Assembly (NCBI GenBank): GCA_947561715.1
Contig: OX387203.1
Coordinates: 8,866,001-8,930,000, forward strand
DNA from: Ascidia mentula
Taxonomy: Eukaryota; Chordata; Ascidiacea; Phlebobranchia; Ascidiidae
DNA length: 64,000 nucleotides
Direction of reading: 5' to 3'
Numbering within the stretch: position 1 is the first letter of the stretch; each line of letters opens with the position of its first letter. Below are positions 22,735 to 34,340 of this stretch, in pieces. The translations under genes and the position numbers were made by a program. Under the pieces are notes generated by a model. The model was given only the letters and a program-made list of their open reading frames with translations. It made no database searches and had not been told where the DNA came from.

Positions 22735-24090
22735 CCAAAAACAAATTGAGGGATATCGTTCAACGTTAAGTGTCACTTGTGATAAAGTTGAAATACTTTG
22801 AAGTTGGAACTTGTGGTAAATTTTGTATATATATATGGTACTTGCTGGTGAACTGTTTTGATAACAGACTGTATGTTAAGCAACTCTATTTGCACGAGCA
22901 TTCGCGAGTGATATCTTCAAGGAAGTAAAATTTAATTAAGTTCGCGTTCCTGTTCACAAGACGGCGTTTTGGTGCCAGCATGCCCTCGTTGCCAACGGAC
23001 ACTAAAAGACTAAAGTCAGAAGAAGTTAAGATGCCAAAAAGTCACTAAACGAGTTTTTAATTTCCCAACAAGCTACATAATATATTTAACTTTTTGTTGA
23101 AATATGATTTATCCATCGCAAACAAGTATATATGCAAAGGAGTTTTGGCATCTTACCATCTTGTTGACTTTTGTTTTTATGGAGAAGAACATATTACGGG
23201 CCAAGTTTCTAATCTTGTGATTTTCATTCTGCTCGATTTTACGTAGCTTTGATTTCTTATTAAATAAAATCTGCTGGGTTTCTTTCGTTACCGTGGCGTA
23301 GAAAATGCTTGAGGCCGACACCGAATTGCAAACTTATTGTGCAAACCAAACTATATTTTTTGCTGCCTTTTTAAGTTGGAAAAGTTTCAAACTAGTGGAC
23401 AAATGCCTCCGGTCAAACAGTTAAAGCAATGATATCTCAAGTAATTTTAATCCGAGTGTGCAGACAAGTGTGGGGACTAAAACCTATAAAAAGAAATTTC
23501 TTGTGTTTTAATGGATGACTTTGGTTTGCCGCTTTACGTGAACAAAAATAACGTTATTATTACTATTGTAACCGACGTTTCGTCCACCATCCGGCGAGAC
23601 TTCCTGAGTGTCTTGTACAACTATATACACTTTATTTTTCACATACACTTTATTTTCGTAAAGTTTCTAAGTAGTAAACGAAACATTTGATCACACAAAT
23701 AAATTTTTAAGAATGGGTCATGGCATCAACAAATGGATCCAAACCACTTCCTACCTTCACAAATCCAACCAAATTAAATATCGACAACGCCTAAAGATAT
23801 TATGTAACGAAAGCGGTAAAATTCCCTAAAATGTGGTTGCATACAATTTAATAACATCCAGAATTTTGCGTAGAACTAGACTCGTGACTTGTGCAGGACT
23901 TGGTTCGTGACATGTTGCCAGACAAATTCAAGGCGTCGTTGTTTCCAGACGTGTGTCATATGGTTTGGCTTCATTTGAATTGTAATTCATAACTCAAATT
24001 CCGTCTTTTCTTTGGCAAAGAAGATTCGAAGGAATTATGACTCATTGTTTAAACTCTTTTAAAAACTAACGCGGGCAAGTTGGTGGTTAG
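22735..24090. other. Interval between EGF remnant and mini-gene; decayed repeats
   Basis: The stretch holds a degenerate ACGTTTCG foldback-type motif near 23570-23620 (GACGTTTCGTCCACCATCCG), the CATCAACAA repeat near 23725, and the conserved upstream block of the next mini-gene at about 23860-24095. No gene was recognised. Confidence 0.5.
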
Positions 24091-24138
24091 TTCATGTGTT
24101 TGAGCAAGACTTATCACAAATTACAAGCAGCAAAAGTT

Positions 24139-25027
24139 ATGTTGAGAATTCTTTGCGTTTGCCTATGTTTGCTTGTAATTATTCACGGGACATCGTCATG
24201 GTAAGTACATCCAAAATTGTATTGATTTTATTTGTACATTGTTTTAATATGTATAGATGCAAATAAAAACCACATTAGGGATTCTAAGTTGTACTCTCCT
24301 AAAGGCGCTTGCAATCAGCGTAAATAAACCGGATGAAGAAAGTTTGCTTGTTACTGGCATATACATCGAACTTAATTACCTGATTTTGTAGTTGTGCGGA
24401 GTGAGGTTAATGATGTTTCTGTAAATCTGCCGTCAAATAGAAATACGAACTTCAGCAAAATGTTCATTTGCAGGTTGTTTTGGAATAGACGAAGAAGACG
24501 GGAATGTAGTACCACTCCTTGTCAATGGAGGTGGGCAAGCTGCTCACGACCTTGTGGAGGTGGAACGCAATCTCCAACAATCACTCGGAGAAAGGGACGG
24601 TGCGGTTCCTGCAGCTTGCCGAGCCCTAGATCATGTAACACCCACGGTTGTTCAGGTAATGACATAAAGAACCGATTTCTCCTTATTTGTTGTTGAGTAG
24701 AATTGATGAAACTGATCAATGTGATTACCGAACCATGTTGGTTTGTTGCTATTTTCGCCAATAAGTTACAGCGATACAGATATTAGCTGCATTCCGTTGA
24801 ACGCACTGTCACGACAAATCAGTTCACATCAGTGCAGCAGGTGGCTGACTACAGTCTTGTCGCAAACTGGCCAGACCATTTCACTTTGTGGTGACTTTGC
24901 AGGTGGTGGAGGTGGTGGAGGTGGTGGAGGTGGTGGAGGTGGTGGAGGTGGTGGAGGTGGTGGAGGTGGTGGAGGTGGTGGAGGTGGTGGAGGTGGGAGA
25001 TTCCACCTACAGACAAAGAAAGAGTGA
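24139..25027 (+). CDS. Secreted TSP1 protein with glycine-rich tail, 122 residues
   Basis: Exons 24139-24200, 24474-24655 and 24903-25027 (62+182+125 nt, whole codons). Exon 1 is a signal peptide (MLRILCVCLCLLVIIHGTSS). Exon 2 is one TSP1 domain with eight cysteines (ECSTTPC, WRWASCSRPCGGG, RCGSC, SCNTHGC). Exon 3 starts exactly where the GGTGGA repeat begins, after the acceptor GACTTTGCAG, and encodes about 32 glycines then RFHLQTKKE. The ELSPDLL exon of the 16680 gene is absent. The third exon is inferred from the splice signal and matching phase. If it is not used, the gene would be a fragment. Glycine-rich tails occur in matrix, adhesive and antimicrobial proteins, but no function is shown here. 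Confidence 0.6.
24903..24997 (+). repeat. GGTGGA hexanucleotide repeat, about 16 units
   Basis: A nearly perfect (GGTGGA)n array directly follows an AG splice acceptor. In the phase set by the upstream TSP1 exon every codon is glycine. The tandem copy at 31070 is longer and less pure. Confidence 0.95.
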
Positions 25028-25969
25028 TGTGAAGTCTGACCTTTAAATCACAACCTGGAAAGACCCTCATTTTTTTTCATCATTGCATCTTATATGATTT
25101 ATCATCTAATTAAGCGTGCCATTATCAGTCCATCGATTTTAGTTTATAAAAATCTATTCAGTAAATTGACAAACTCGAACTCTGCGCAGGATGTGGTCTA
25201 ATTCTCAAAAAATGGATATTTTATGAGCATCCAACTGATTGTAACGAAATTTCAGCTCTCTCATTTTACAGTTCATATATCGCCGTGAAACAGTTTTAAT
25301 CTTAATGCATGTGATGAAGTTAAACTCGATAATAAATATGCTGGAAATGTAAAAGTTTTAAGGAAAATGTTTTTATCTACTCAAAGGTTGGTTGCCCACG
25401 AAAAGTTGAAACATAGTAGGCTACGCTGCTGTAAAACAATGAACTTTTTTCCGAAAAACAGTGACAACTGTTTAGAGCGAGTTCTCAAAAAAATGCCCTA
25501 AAGTTTGCAAACCATACGTCCATGTGTGCAGTGGTTTTTGAGACATCGCAGTTTAGGAAAGTTTGTGGTGTATGAAAAAGCGGCCTTGATATATATTTTT
25601 CTCATCGTACAGGGACACAGGATATCCTGGCCACGAATCCCGATCAGGTTTCCTTCAGCGTATATGGGTCGGGCGCTAACCCGATGTTAATGGTCTGCAA
25701 TTGTTGATCATTTACATATCCATAGAGCTATAGCTCCATCATGCGATCGGTTTATTTTTGACAATATGTCGGCAATTTTGCAACAGAGCGTAAAATATGA
25801 TATGTCTGACAGGTTTTCTCCCACAACCTCCAGCGCTTGGATTCCACAAATTTAGGTGCTTTCTATGACCACATTAGAACGAATTTTCCGTGTTATTAGA
25901 TGGCAATGTAAGAACTACGTTTTGCTTTGTTAATTTTTGGCCAATGTCATGAGGGTGATGTGCGTTTAC

Positions 25970-26360
25970 GGTTGGGCAGCACTGTTGAGGTTTACTACCA
26001 ATCTCACCCCATAAACCAAATCTACAATCTATGGGACACGGACGAGTATTGCACGAATAATAGGAACATGGAAAGCTAAAACAATAACACTTACAGGATT
26101 CCTGTGCCAATTTCATGCGATGTCATAGCTTTGTTCTCCGCCGCATCTTGTTGAGCATGTTCCAACGCTGAACAAAGAACGCCACACATACGACTGGCAG
26201 CAGCTCATTTTACAGCTTTGCGACGAATCTCCGCAAAAAATATCTGCCTCCGCAAGAAGAGGATCGGGATCTAATACGGGTTCATGTCTGTGTTCCTATC
26301 CACAAGTCTTGGAGCATTGTCCCCAACTATTCCAAGAGCTCCAAGCACTGGAACACAAAT
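25970..26360 (-). pseudogene. Minus-strand TSP1 exon remnants
   Basis: The minus frame gives CYCFSFPCSYYSCNTRPCPI then DCRFGLWGEIGS, part of a TSP1 domain, with further degraded TSP1 sequence up to about 26360 equivalent to 32765-32950. A deletion removed the adjacent 310 bp present in the downstream copy. These would be 5' exons of the EGF-containing remnant at 21.4-22.7 kb, with the plus-strand mini-gene lying between them. Confidence 0.6.
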
Positions 26361-26437
26361 GTATGACAGATTTCTAGACAACGATAAACCTACAGAGGAT
26401 TATCATTTCTTAACAAAATAGTTCAACAAATGCTGAG

Positions 26438-26645
26438 TATAGTCATTGCAATTTAATAATCTGTTCTTCTGTCACAATAAACAACGTAACTTTATTCACC
26501 GACGTTTCGCCTGTTATCCAACAAGGCTTCCTCAGGGTAAATGGTGAATTAATCGGTGAATAAAGTTACGTTTTTTATTGTGCTAGAAGAACAGAATATT
26601 AAATTACAATATGCCTGGCAGCAACAGAAACATTATATAGTCATT
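26438..26645. mobile_element. Foldback MITE, 188 bp, with 10-bp target duplication
   Basis: The element at 26448-26635 is flanked by TATAGTCATT (26438-26447 and 26636-26645). Its arms are inverted copies (ATTTAATAATCTGTTCTTCT and CACAATAAA then ACGTAACTTTATTCACCGA) around GACGTTTCGCCTGTTATCCA and GCTTCCTCAGGGTAA. The right arm has about 25 extra bases. The equivalent site near 32972 is empty with a single ATAGTCACT. A related copy is at 62887-63074 with the same duplication. Confidence 0.85.
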
Positions 26646-26809
26646 ACGTCCACACCACGTGTAGAATATTAATCATTATGTATTGACAACTATCGCTGCA
26701 TCTTAGACTACAGTGTTTGCTACTCATCAAATCCCCTTGTTTTGTCTGTTAATAAGTTTTGTTTTGCCTTTCTTGTTAGACACCAACATGTTGACAACGA
26801 CTTTAATTT

Positions 26810-26970
26810 ATAGTGCAGCAACAATGATTGTGTCTCGGGGCCTGCAATTTACAAACTCCACTCTCCACTCCTCCTTGTCATACCAGAATATTGGATTCCA
26901 TTACATGTTCGTGAGCAGCTTTCCATTTCCATTCACATGATGAGGTATCACATATCCCAGTAGTTTGAAG
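26810..26970 (-). pseudogene. Remnant of first TSP1 exon, minus strand
   Basis: Minus-strand ICDTSSCEW aligns with the mini-gene TSP1 start ECDTTSCLW, then the frame is lost by a small deletion before the SCSR core. Relatives are at 33125-33280 and 63255-63405. Confidence 0.5.
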
Positions 26971-27532
26971 CCACCTGTAATAATTGACGAAATGCTCATG
27001 GTTTGGTGCTTTAGTAAATTTCTGTAAGCATCACTTCATATTGCGTTTATAGTATAAAGTAGAACCTTTCTAGATTATTAACTTATGATCCTGATGTAGG
27101 TTGGTATTGCAGGTGGAAAGACAATGCTCAGTACAGGGCTACATTCTGGCAAAATTAAGGAACAAGTCCTTCTTAGGTTTATTGTATCGATTTTTAGTTG
27201 ATAGGTTTAAACGTGTAATAGCATAGCGTTCTAAATGTTTTGCCATTTTTAACGTTTGAAGTGTAAATAATCATTGAAAAATTTGTCAAACTTCCACGTA
27301 AGTTTTTAATCATCGACTTCAAACGATAGAAGACTTACCATGAAAAACCTTGAATAAAGGAAGGAAAGCAAATGTAAACGTAAACTGCTTTGGAATTTAG
27401 CATTACTGTTCATATATTTCTGCTCCGACTTGCCAAAATATTTTTGGAACACTACTTGGTCTAGCTGGGTGATTGATGAGCCACCCTTTTTCCAAAGAAA
27501 CATTTCCAGAGCTTGCCTGAGGTTCTTCTAGA

Positions 27533-28923
27533 GTTCTCTGGGTTACATTTTCCGACGACGAAATAGACAAAACGACGAAAAGCATTTTTGCGAACCTACG
27601 GTATTTTCGCAAGTTGCGTTGACAGCGCACCTGGCATTTCCTTGCTGGCACTCGTTAACATCTGTTCAACAAAATGGAGCGAGCAAATATTTCTGAAATA
27701 ATGTATACAATTTCTTTACAAATGCTTAACATAGCGATTTTAGTTATTACTTTGGGGCTGTCAAAACAGACTCCAAAATTGTTAAATTATTTACATCATT
27801 GAAAAAGTTGAACTGTATTTTCATACCGACCAACGATCACTATTTTGTCAGTACGAACCAGAAAAAAGCCCCAATTGAGACACGAAGCCAGTTAGACATG
27901 GACATGAATAATTTCCTTTAGTGTTGACACATATGGTGTTGTCTGGGCAGGTAGCAGTGTTTACTTCACACTCGTTAATATCTGCACGAATAAAATATAT
28001 ACTTTTGAACTAGTATCATTATCTGTGGTGACCTACAATTAAAAATAAGGAACTTATATTGTGAATTCTTGCTCTTTTTTGTCGTCTAACTCAAAATTGC
28101 TGTAAACATTTTGTAAGGGTTTTGTATTCATTGAAGGAAGGACCAGTGGCACACCTGAGCAGACTGTTCCAATTTTTAAAAATACAGGCTCGCATAAGCA
28201 AAGAAAACCTCCTTCAGTGTGAACACATCGACCGTTTTGGTGGCAATTTGAAATATGGTTTGTGCATTTATCTACATCTGTATCATACTTTTTTGAATTT
28301 GTGGTTGTTCGAGACAAATGTGTTTGTTAAACTAAAGTTTTATTGCATGGACGCTACGAACAAGCCTCATAGTGAATGCTTAAACACTAAATAACTAATT
28401 TGGAAGTAAACATATTTTTTCAAAAAGTTTCGGTGTTTTTAACAATGAAATGCAACACGAGCCAAAAACCTACTTCCTCATTCCATGTTGCTGTTTTTAT
28501 TGAAGCCTGGGTCGCAATCACATCTATAACGTGTGTTGGAACAGACTGAATTCAAGGGGCATGAACTACTTCCTTGTTGGGTGCACTCGTCAACGTCTGG
28601 AAAAGCAAACAGTGACGTTTTTGTATTTCACTGTTGATAACCACCAAGAAATGGCTAAGGAGATACGATTTTGCTACAGAAAATATGTACCTTGATCACA
28701 ACACAGACCGCTCCACCCTGGTTGACATAAACAACCTGTAGCAGCCGCAGTGGCTCCATTGTAACAAATCACTTTACAACTCTGTATTCCTGCAGGATAG
28801 GACACTCCTCCCCTCCACACGTGTTATTAGTGATCACTGATCTGTTCCTGACTTTGTTGTTCATCACTCCACATGTTTGTGGACAAGTGCCCCAGTTTTC
28901 TTAATCCGATACAGTGCAGTTCA
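27533..28923 (-). pseudogene. TSP1/EGF membrane-protein gene remnant, tandem copy 2
   Basis: Same exon order as copy 1: TSP1-EGF 28923-28691, EGF 28596 onward, calcium-binding EGF from 28277 (DVDKCTNHISNCHQNGRCV, open here where copy 1 has a stop), EGF from 27981, EGF from 27661. The stop and frame change in the TSP1 exon are shared. After the last EGF the sequence jumps straight to DNA that in the 33.6-34.8 kb relative lies beyond the transmembrane exon, so that exon is missing. Any product would end about ten residues after the junction. Confidence 0.72.
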
Positions 28924-28929
28924 CTAAAA

Positions 28930-30280
28930 CCAAAAACAAATTGAGGGATATCGTTCAACGTTAAGTGTCACTTGTGATAAAGTTGAAATACTTTGAAGTT
29001 GGAACTTGTGGTAAATTTTGTATATATATATGGTACTTGCTGGTGAACTGTTTTGATAACAGACTGTATGTTAAGCAACTCTATTTGCACGAGCATTCGC
29101 GAGTGATATCTTCAAGGAAGTAAAATTTAATTAAGTTCGCGTTCCTGTTCACAAGACGGCGTTTTGGTGCCAGCATGCCCTCGTTGCCAACGGACACTAA
29201 AAGACTAAAGTCAGAAGAAGTTAAGATGCCAAAAAGTCACTAAACGAGTTTTTAATTTCCCAACAAGCTACATAATATATTTAACTTTTTGTTGAAATAT
29301 GATTTATCCATCGCAAACAAGTATATATGCAAAGGAGTTTTGACATCTTACTATCTTGTTGACTTTAGTTTTTATGGAGAAGAACATATTACGGGCCAAG
29401 TTTCTAATCTTGCAATTTTCATTCTGCCTGATTTTACGTAGCTTTGATTTCTTATTAAATAAAATCTGCTGGATTTCTTTCGTTACCGTGGCGTAGAAAA
29501 TGCTTGGGGCCGACACCGAATTGCAAACTTATTGTTCAAACCAAACTATATTTTTTGCTGCCTTTTTTAGTCGGAAAAGTTTCAAACTAGTGGACAAATG
29601 CCTCCGGTCAAACAGTTAAAGCAATGATATTTCAAGTAATTTTAATCCGAGTGTGCAGACAAGTGTGGGGACTAAAACCTATGAAAAGAAATTTCTTGTG
29701 TTTTAATGGATGACTTTGGTTTGCCGCTTTACGTGAACAAAAATAACGTTATTATTACTATTGTAACCGACGTTTCGTCCACCATCCGGCGAGACTTCCT
29801 GAGTGTCTTGTACAACTATATACACTTTATTTTTCGCATACACTTTATTTTCGTAAAGTAGTAAACGAAACATTTGATCACACAAATAAATTTTTAAGAA
29901 TGGGTCATGGCATCAACAAATGGATCCAAACCACTTCCTACCTTCACAAATCCAACCAAATTAAATATCGACAACGCCTAAAGATATTATGTAACAAAAG
30001 TGGTAAAATTCCTTAAAAAAATGTGGTTGCATTCAATTTAATAACATCCAGAATTTTGCGTACAACTTGGCTCGTGACTTGTGCAGGACTTCGTTCGTGA
30101 CATGTTGCCAGACAAATTCAAGGCGTCGTTGTTTCCAGACGTGTGTCATATGTTTGGCTTCATTTGAATTGTAATTCATAACTCAAATTCCGTCTTTTCT
30201 TTGGCAAAGAAGATTCGAAGAAAATATGACTCATTGTTTAAACTCTTTTAAAAACTAACGCGGGCAAGTTGGTGGTTAGT
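28930..30280. other. Interval with repeats and mini-gene upstream block
   Basis: Same contents as 22735-24090: a degenerate GACGTTTCG motif near 29770, the CATCAACAA repeat near 29910, and the conserved upstream block at about 30050-30280. Confidence 0.5.
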
Positions 30281-30327
30281 TCATGTGTTTGAGCAAGACT
30301 TATCACAAATTACAAGCAGCAAAAGTT

Positions 30328-31245
30328 ATGTTGAGAACTCTTTGCGTTTGCCTATGTTTGCTTGTAATTATTCACGGGACATCGTCATGGTAAGTACATC
30401 CAAAATTGTATTGATTTTATTTGTACATTGTTTTAATATGTATAGATGCAAATAAAAACCACATTAGGGATTCTAAGTTGTACTCTCCTAAAGGCGCTTG
30501 CAATCAGCGTAAATAAACCGGATGAAGAAAGTTTGCTTGTTACTGGCATATACATCGAACTTAATTACCTGATTTTGTAGTTGTGCGGAGTGAGGTTAAT
30601 GATGTTTCTGTAAATCTGCCGTCAAATAGAAATACGAACTTCAGCAAAATGTTCATTTGCAGGTTGTTTCGGAATAGACGAAGAAGACGGGAATGTACCA
30701 CTCCTTGTCAATGGAGGTGGGCAAGCTGCTCACGACCTTGTGGAGGTGGAACGCAACCTCCAACAATTACTCGGAAAAAGGGACGGTGCGGTTCCTGCAG
30801 CTTGCCGATCCCGAGATCATGTAACACCCACGGTTGTTCAGGTAATGACATAAAGAACCGGTTTCTCCTTATTTGTTGTTGAATTGATGAAATTGATCAA
30901 TGTGATTACCAAACCATGTTGGTTTGTTGATATTTTCGCGATACAGATATTAGCTGCATTCCGTTGAACGCACTGTCACGACGAATCAGTTCACATCAGT
31001 GCAGCTGGTGGCTGACTACAGTCATGTCGCAAACTGGCCAGACCATTTCACTTTGTGGTGACTTTGCAGATGGTGGAGGTGGTGGATGTGGTGGAGGTGG
31101 TCGAGGTGGTGGATGTGGTGGAGGTGGTGGAGGTGGTGGAGGTGGTGGAGGTGGTGGAGGTGGTGGAGGTGGTGGAGGTGGTGGAGGTGGTGGAGGTGGT
31201 GGAGGTGGGGGAGGACCACGTAATACCACAGGAGGAGTGATGTGA
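30328..31245 (+). CDS. Secreted TSP1 protein with long glycine-rich tail, 138 residues
   Basis: Exons 30328-30389, 30663-30841 and 31070-31245 (62+179+176 nt, whole codons). Signal peptide MLRTLCVCLCLLVIIHGTSS. The TSP1 exon is one codon shorter than its tandem partner (a serine before TTPC is missing) but keeps all eight cysteines. The last exon follows the same GACTTTGCAG acceptor and encodes DGGGGGCGGGGRGGGCGGG, then a long glycine run, then GPRNTTGGVM. The tail has two cysteines and an arginine, and an NTT glycosylation sequon near its end. Compared with the 24139 gene the tail is longer and the distal residues differ completely, yet the frame is open in both. Confidence 0.6.
31070..31212 (+). 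repeat. GGTGGA hexanucleotide repeat, about 23 units
   Basis: A (GGTGGA)n array with interspersed GGATGT and GGTCGA variants in its first third and a purer right part, ending GGGGGAGGACC. It starts one base after an AG acceptor and stays in the glycine frame. Confidence 0.95.
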
Positions 31246-32489
31246 AGTCTGACCTTTAAATCATAACCTGGAAAGACCCTCATTTTTATTCATCATTGCA
31301 TCTTTTATGATTTATCATCTAATTAAGCGTGCCATTATCAGTCCATCGATTTTAGTTTATAAAAATCTATAAAGTAAATTGACAAACTCGAACTCTGCGC
31401 AGGATGTGGTCTAATTCTCAAAAAATGGATATTTTATGAGCATCCAACTGATTGTAACGAAATTTCAGCTCTCTCATTTCACAGTTCATATATCGCCGTG
31501 AAACAGTTTTAATCTCAATGCATTGTGATGAAGTTAAACTCGATAATAAATATGCTGGAAATGTAACAGTTTTAAGGAAAATGTTTTTATCTACTCAAAG
31601 GTTGGTTGCCCACGAAAAGTTGAAACATAGTACGCTGCTGTAAAACTATGAACTTTTTTCCGAAAAACAATGACAACTGTTTAGTGCGAGTTCTCAAAAA
31701 AATGCCCTAAAGTTTGCAAACCATACGTCCATGTGTGCAGTGGTTTTTGAGACATCGCAGTTTAGGAAAGTTTGTGGTGTGAAAAGAAAAAGCGGCCTTG
31801 ATATATATTTTTCTCATCGTACAGGGACACAGGATATCCTGGCCACGAATCCCGATCAGGTTACCTTCTGCGTAGATGGGTCGGGCGCTAACCCGATGTT
31901 AATGGTCTGCAATTGTTGATCATTTACATATCCATAGAGCTATAGCTCCATCATGCGATAGGTTTATTTTTGACAATATGTCGGCAATTTTGCAACAGAG
32001 CGTAAAATATGATATGTCTGACAGGTTTTCTCCCACAACCTCCAGCGCTGGGATTCCACAAATTTAGGTGCTTTCTGTGACCACATTAGAACGAATGTTC
32101 CGTGTTATTAGATGGCAATGTAAGAACTACGTTTTGCTTGTTAATTTTTGGCCAATGTCATGAGGGTGATGTGCGTTTAAGGTTGGGCAGCACTGTTGAG
32201 GTTTTTTTCCCTGCTCAGGCTCTTAAATTTCTATGTCCAACATCTGTTGCTTTATTATTTTAGCGATGTCCAAGCTTTTTTGGTTCACAAAAAGCGGCAA
32301 TTCAAAGTCATCCACTTAGTTCTCAGGTCGTAAAAGAAACCTTTGAACACACAAAATTTTAAAAATTTTAAATTGGTCAATGTGGCACCAACAACTGGAT
32401 AAAAACCACATCTGCCTAACATATTAAATTTACAATTTTTGGGGCATTTTTGTGTGTTGTTTTGACATGCACATTTCTTGTTCTCCTTA

Positions 32490-32960
32490 TCTTTTCTCCC
32501 CTGCAGGCTGCTGGACAACTACCAATCTCACCCCATAAACCAAATCTACAATATATGGGACACGGACGTGTATTTCACGAATAATAGGAACTTGGAAAGC
32601 CAAAACAATAGCCCCTACAGGATTCCTGTGCCAATTTCATGCGATGTCATAGTTGTGTTCTCCGCCGCATCTTGTTGAGCATGTACCAACGCTGAACGAA
32701 GCACGCCAGACATACGACTGAACAGTAGCTCATTTTACAGCTTTGCAACGAATCCCAACATCAAATGCATCTGCCTTCGCAAGAAGAGGATTGGTTTGTA
32801 ATACGAGTCCATGTCTGTGTTCCCCATCCGCAGGTCTTAGAGCATTGTCCCAAACTATTCCAAGAGCTCCAAACACTGTCGACTGGAACACAAATGTATA
32901 GCAGACTTTTAGACAACGATACACCTGCAGAGGATTGCCATTGCTTTAACAAAATAGTTC
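32490..32960 (-). pseudogene. TSP1 exons of a minus-strand TSP1/EGF gene
   Basis: The best preserved of the minus-strand TSP1 pieces: SVWSSWNSLGQCSKTCGWG then TQTWTRITNQSSSCEGRC (about 32900-32770), followed at about 32590-32495 by NTRPCPIYCRFGLWGEIGSC. The first is open over the whole domain core; a stop follows GRCI. These exons would lie 5' of the EGF exons at 27.5-28.9 kb on the same strand, with the plus-strand 30328 gene inside the intervening region. Confidence 0.6.
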
Positions 32961-33124
32961 AACAAATGCTGAGCATAGTCACTACGTCCACACCACGTGT
33001 AGAATATTAAACATTATATATTGTCAACTTTCGCTGCATCTTAGGCTACAGTGTTTGCCACTCATCAAATCCCCTTGTTTTGCCTGTCAATAGCCTTTCT
33101 TGTTAGACACCAACATATAGATAA

Positions 33125-33280
33125 CGACTTTACTTGATTGTGCAACAACAATGATTGTGACTCGGGCCCAATTACAAACTCCACACTCCACTCCATCCTG
33201 TCATACGAGAATATTGGATTCCATTATATGTTCGTGAGCAGCTTTCCCAGGTCCACTTACAAGATGAGGTATCACATATC
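33125..33280 (-). pseudogene. First TSP1 exon remnant, minus strand
   Basis: The minus frame reads ICDTSSCKWTWESCSRTY, aligning with ECDTTSCLWSWPSCSRPC of the plus-strand mini-genes, so the two gene types share ancestry. The frame breaks after the domain core (ECGVCN continues in another frame). Confidence 0.55.
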
Positions 33281-33599
33281 CCACAAGTTTGACGTCAACT
33301 GTAATAGTTGATAAAATGCTCATGGTTTGGTGCTTTAGTAAATGTGTGTTAGCAACACTTCATATTGCGTTAATAATATAAAGCAGAACGTTTCAGATTA
33401 TTAACTTTTAATTCTTTAAATTCTGGCCAAATTAAGGAACCAGCCCTTCGTATTGCGTAGGTTTATTACGTCGAATATTAGTTTATAGGTTTAAACGAGT
33501 GATAGCTTTCTAAATGTCTTGCCATTTTTTAAGTTTGAAGTGCAAGTCTAAATAGAAATTGAAAAATTTAATCATCGATTTCAAACGATGGAAGACATA

Positions 33600-33860
33600 C
33601 CATGAGAAACCTTGAATATGGGCGCAAAGCAAATGTAAACGTAAACTGCTTTAAAGGTTAACATTACAGATCATATATTTCTGCACCTACTTGCCAAAAT
33701 ATTTTTCGAACACTACTTGGTCTAGCTGGGTGCCTCATCAGCCACCTTTATTACAAAGAAAAATTTCCAGGAAGTTAACCTTCAAGTTTTGTGCCTGAGT
33801 TTCTTCTAGAAATATCTGGGTTGCATTTCCCGACGACGAAATTGACAAAACCAAGAAATA
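33600..33860 (-). pseudogene. Cytoplasmic-tail-like 3' segment
   Basis: The minus strand carries RHPARPSSVRKIFWQVGAEI, conserved as HPARPSSVPKIFWQVGAEIY at about 21300-21205, 27500-27405 and 63945-63845. This repeated reading suggests a former coding segment beyond the transmembrane exon of the EGF gene. The surrounding frame is interrupted. Confidence 0.45.
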
Positions 33861-34340
33861 GACGAAAATTTTTAGCTTTTTTTTGGCAAACAATACATGT
33901 GGGGTCATATTTCAATCTCAAAGGTGTCTCAGTCAGACGTTAAAGATTAATTACGTCTGGTTTCATCGTGTTGTCTTCACCGTGAGATGGATTTGCCATA
34001 CTTTCGGTGTATGAATTTGCCCATTTTTTGTACACCTTATACAATATATTGGTTAAAAGCACTACATGACCAGCATGCCTACAAAATTACAAGGTAATAC
34101 AGTTGGCAAAAAAGGTACTGGAATACATAGTAACATAACAAAGGGCTTGAGCCTAATATGCAAGATTTCATCAATAGATGGTTGCTAAAATATAAAATAT
34201 GCAACTATAAAATTATGATTTAATCCTTGTGATTTACCCAATATTTAATTTGCATAATCAATCAACTCTTAAAGAAATCCGCACAATCATTCTGCATAGA
34301 AATCCCAGTACTATTTAAGCCATTTAAAATGTTTCTTTAC

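Larger units (their letters stand above)
21157..26000. repeat. Tandem duplication of about 6.2 kb, copy 1
   Basis: Near-identical to 27357-32200 (offset about 6.2 kb). It carries the minus-strand EGF exons and the plus-strand mini-gene at 24139. At about 25998 this copy lacks some 310 bp present at 32205-32517. From there to 27.35 kb it resembles 62.6-63.95 kb more than the downstream tandem neighbour. Confidence 0.9.
27357..32200. repeat. Tandem duplication of about 6.2 kb, copy 2
   Basis: Matches 21157-26000 with few differences, covering the EGF remnant and the mini-gene at 30328. The left junction abuts sequence that resembles 63.7 kb, as expected if unequal exchange between units of a larger array created the duplication. 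Confidence 0.9.

Noticed and set aside
24900-25000. CRISPR-like repeat array
   Set aside because: The GGTGGA array is a simple hexamer microsatellite without spacers in an animal genome.
30996-31283. Proline-rich and histidine-leucine ORFs opposite the GGTGGA repeat
   Set aside because: They are shadow frames of the hexamer on the minus strand, with no splice signals or conserved start.
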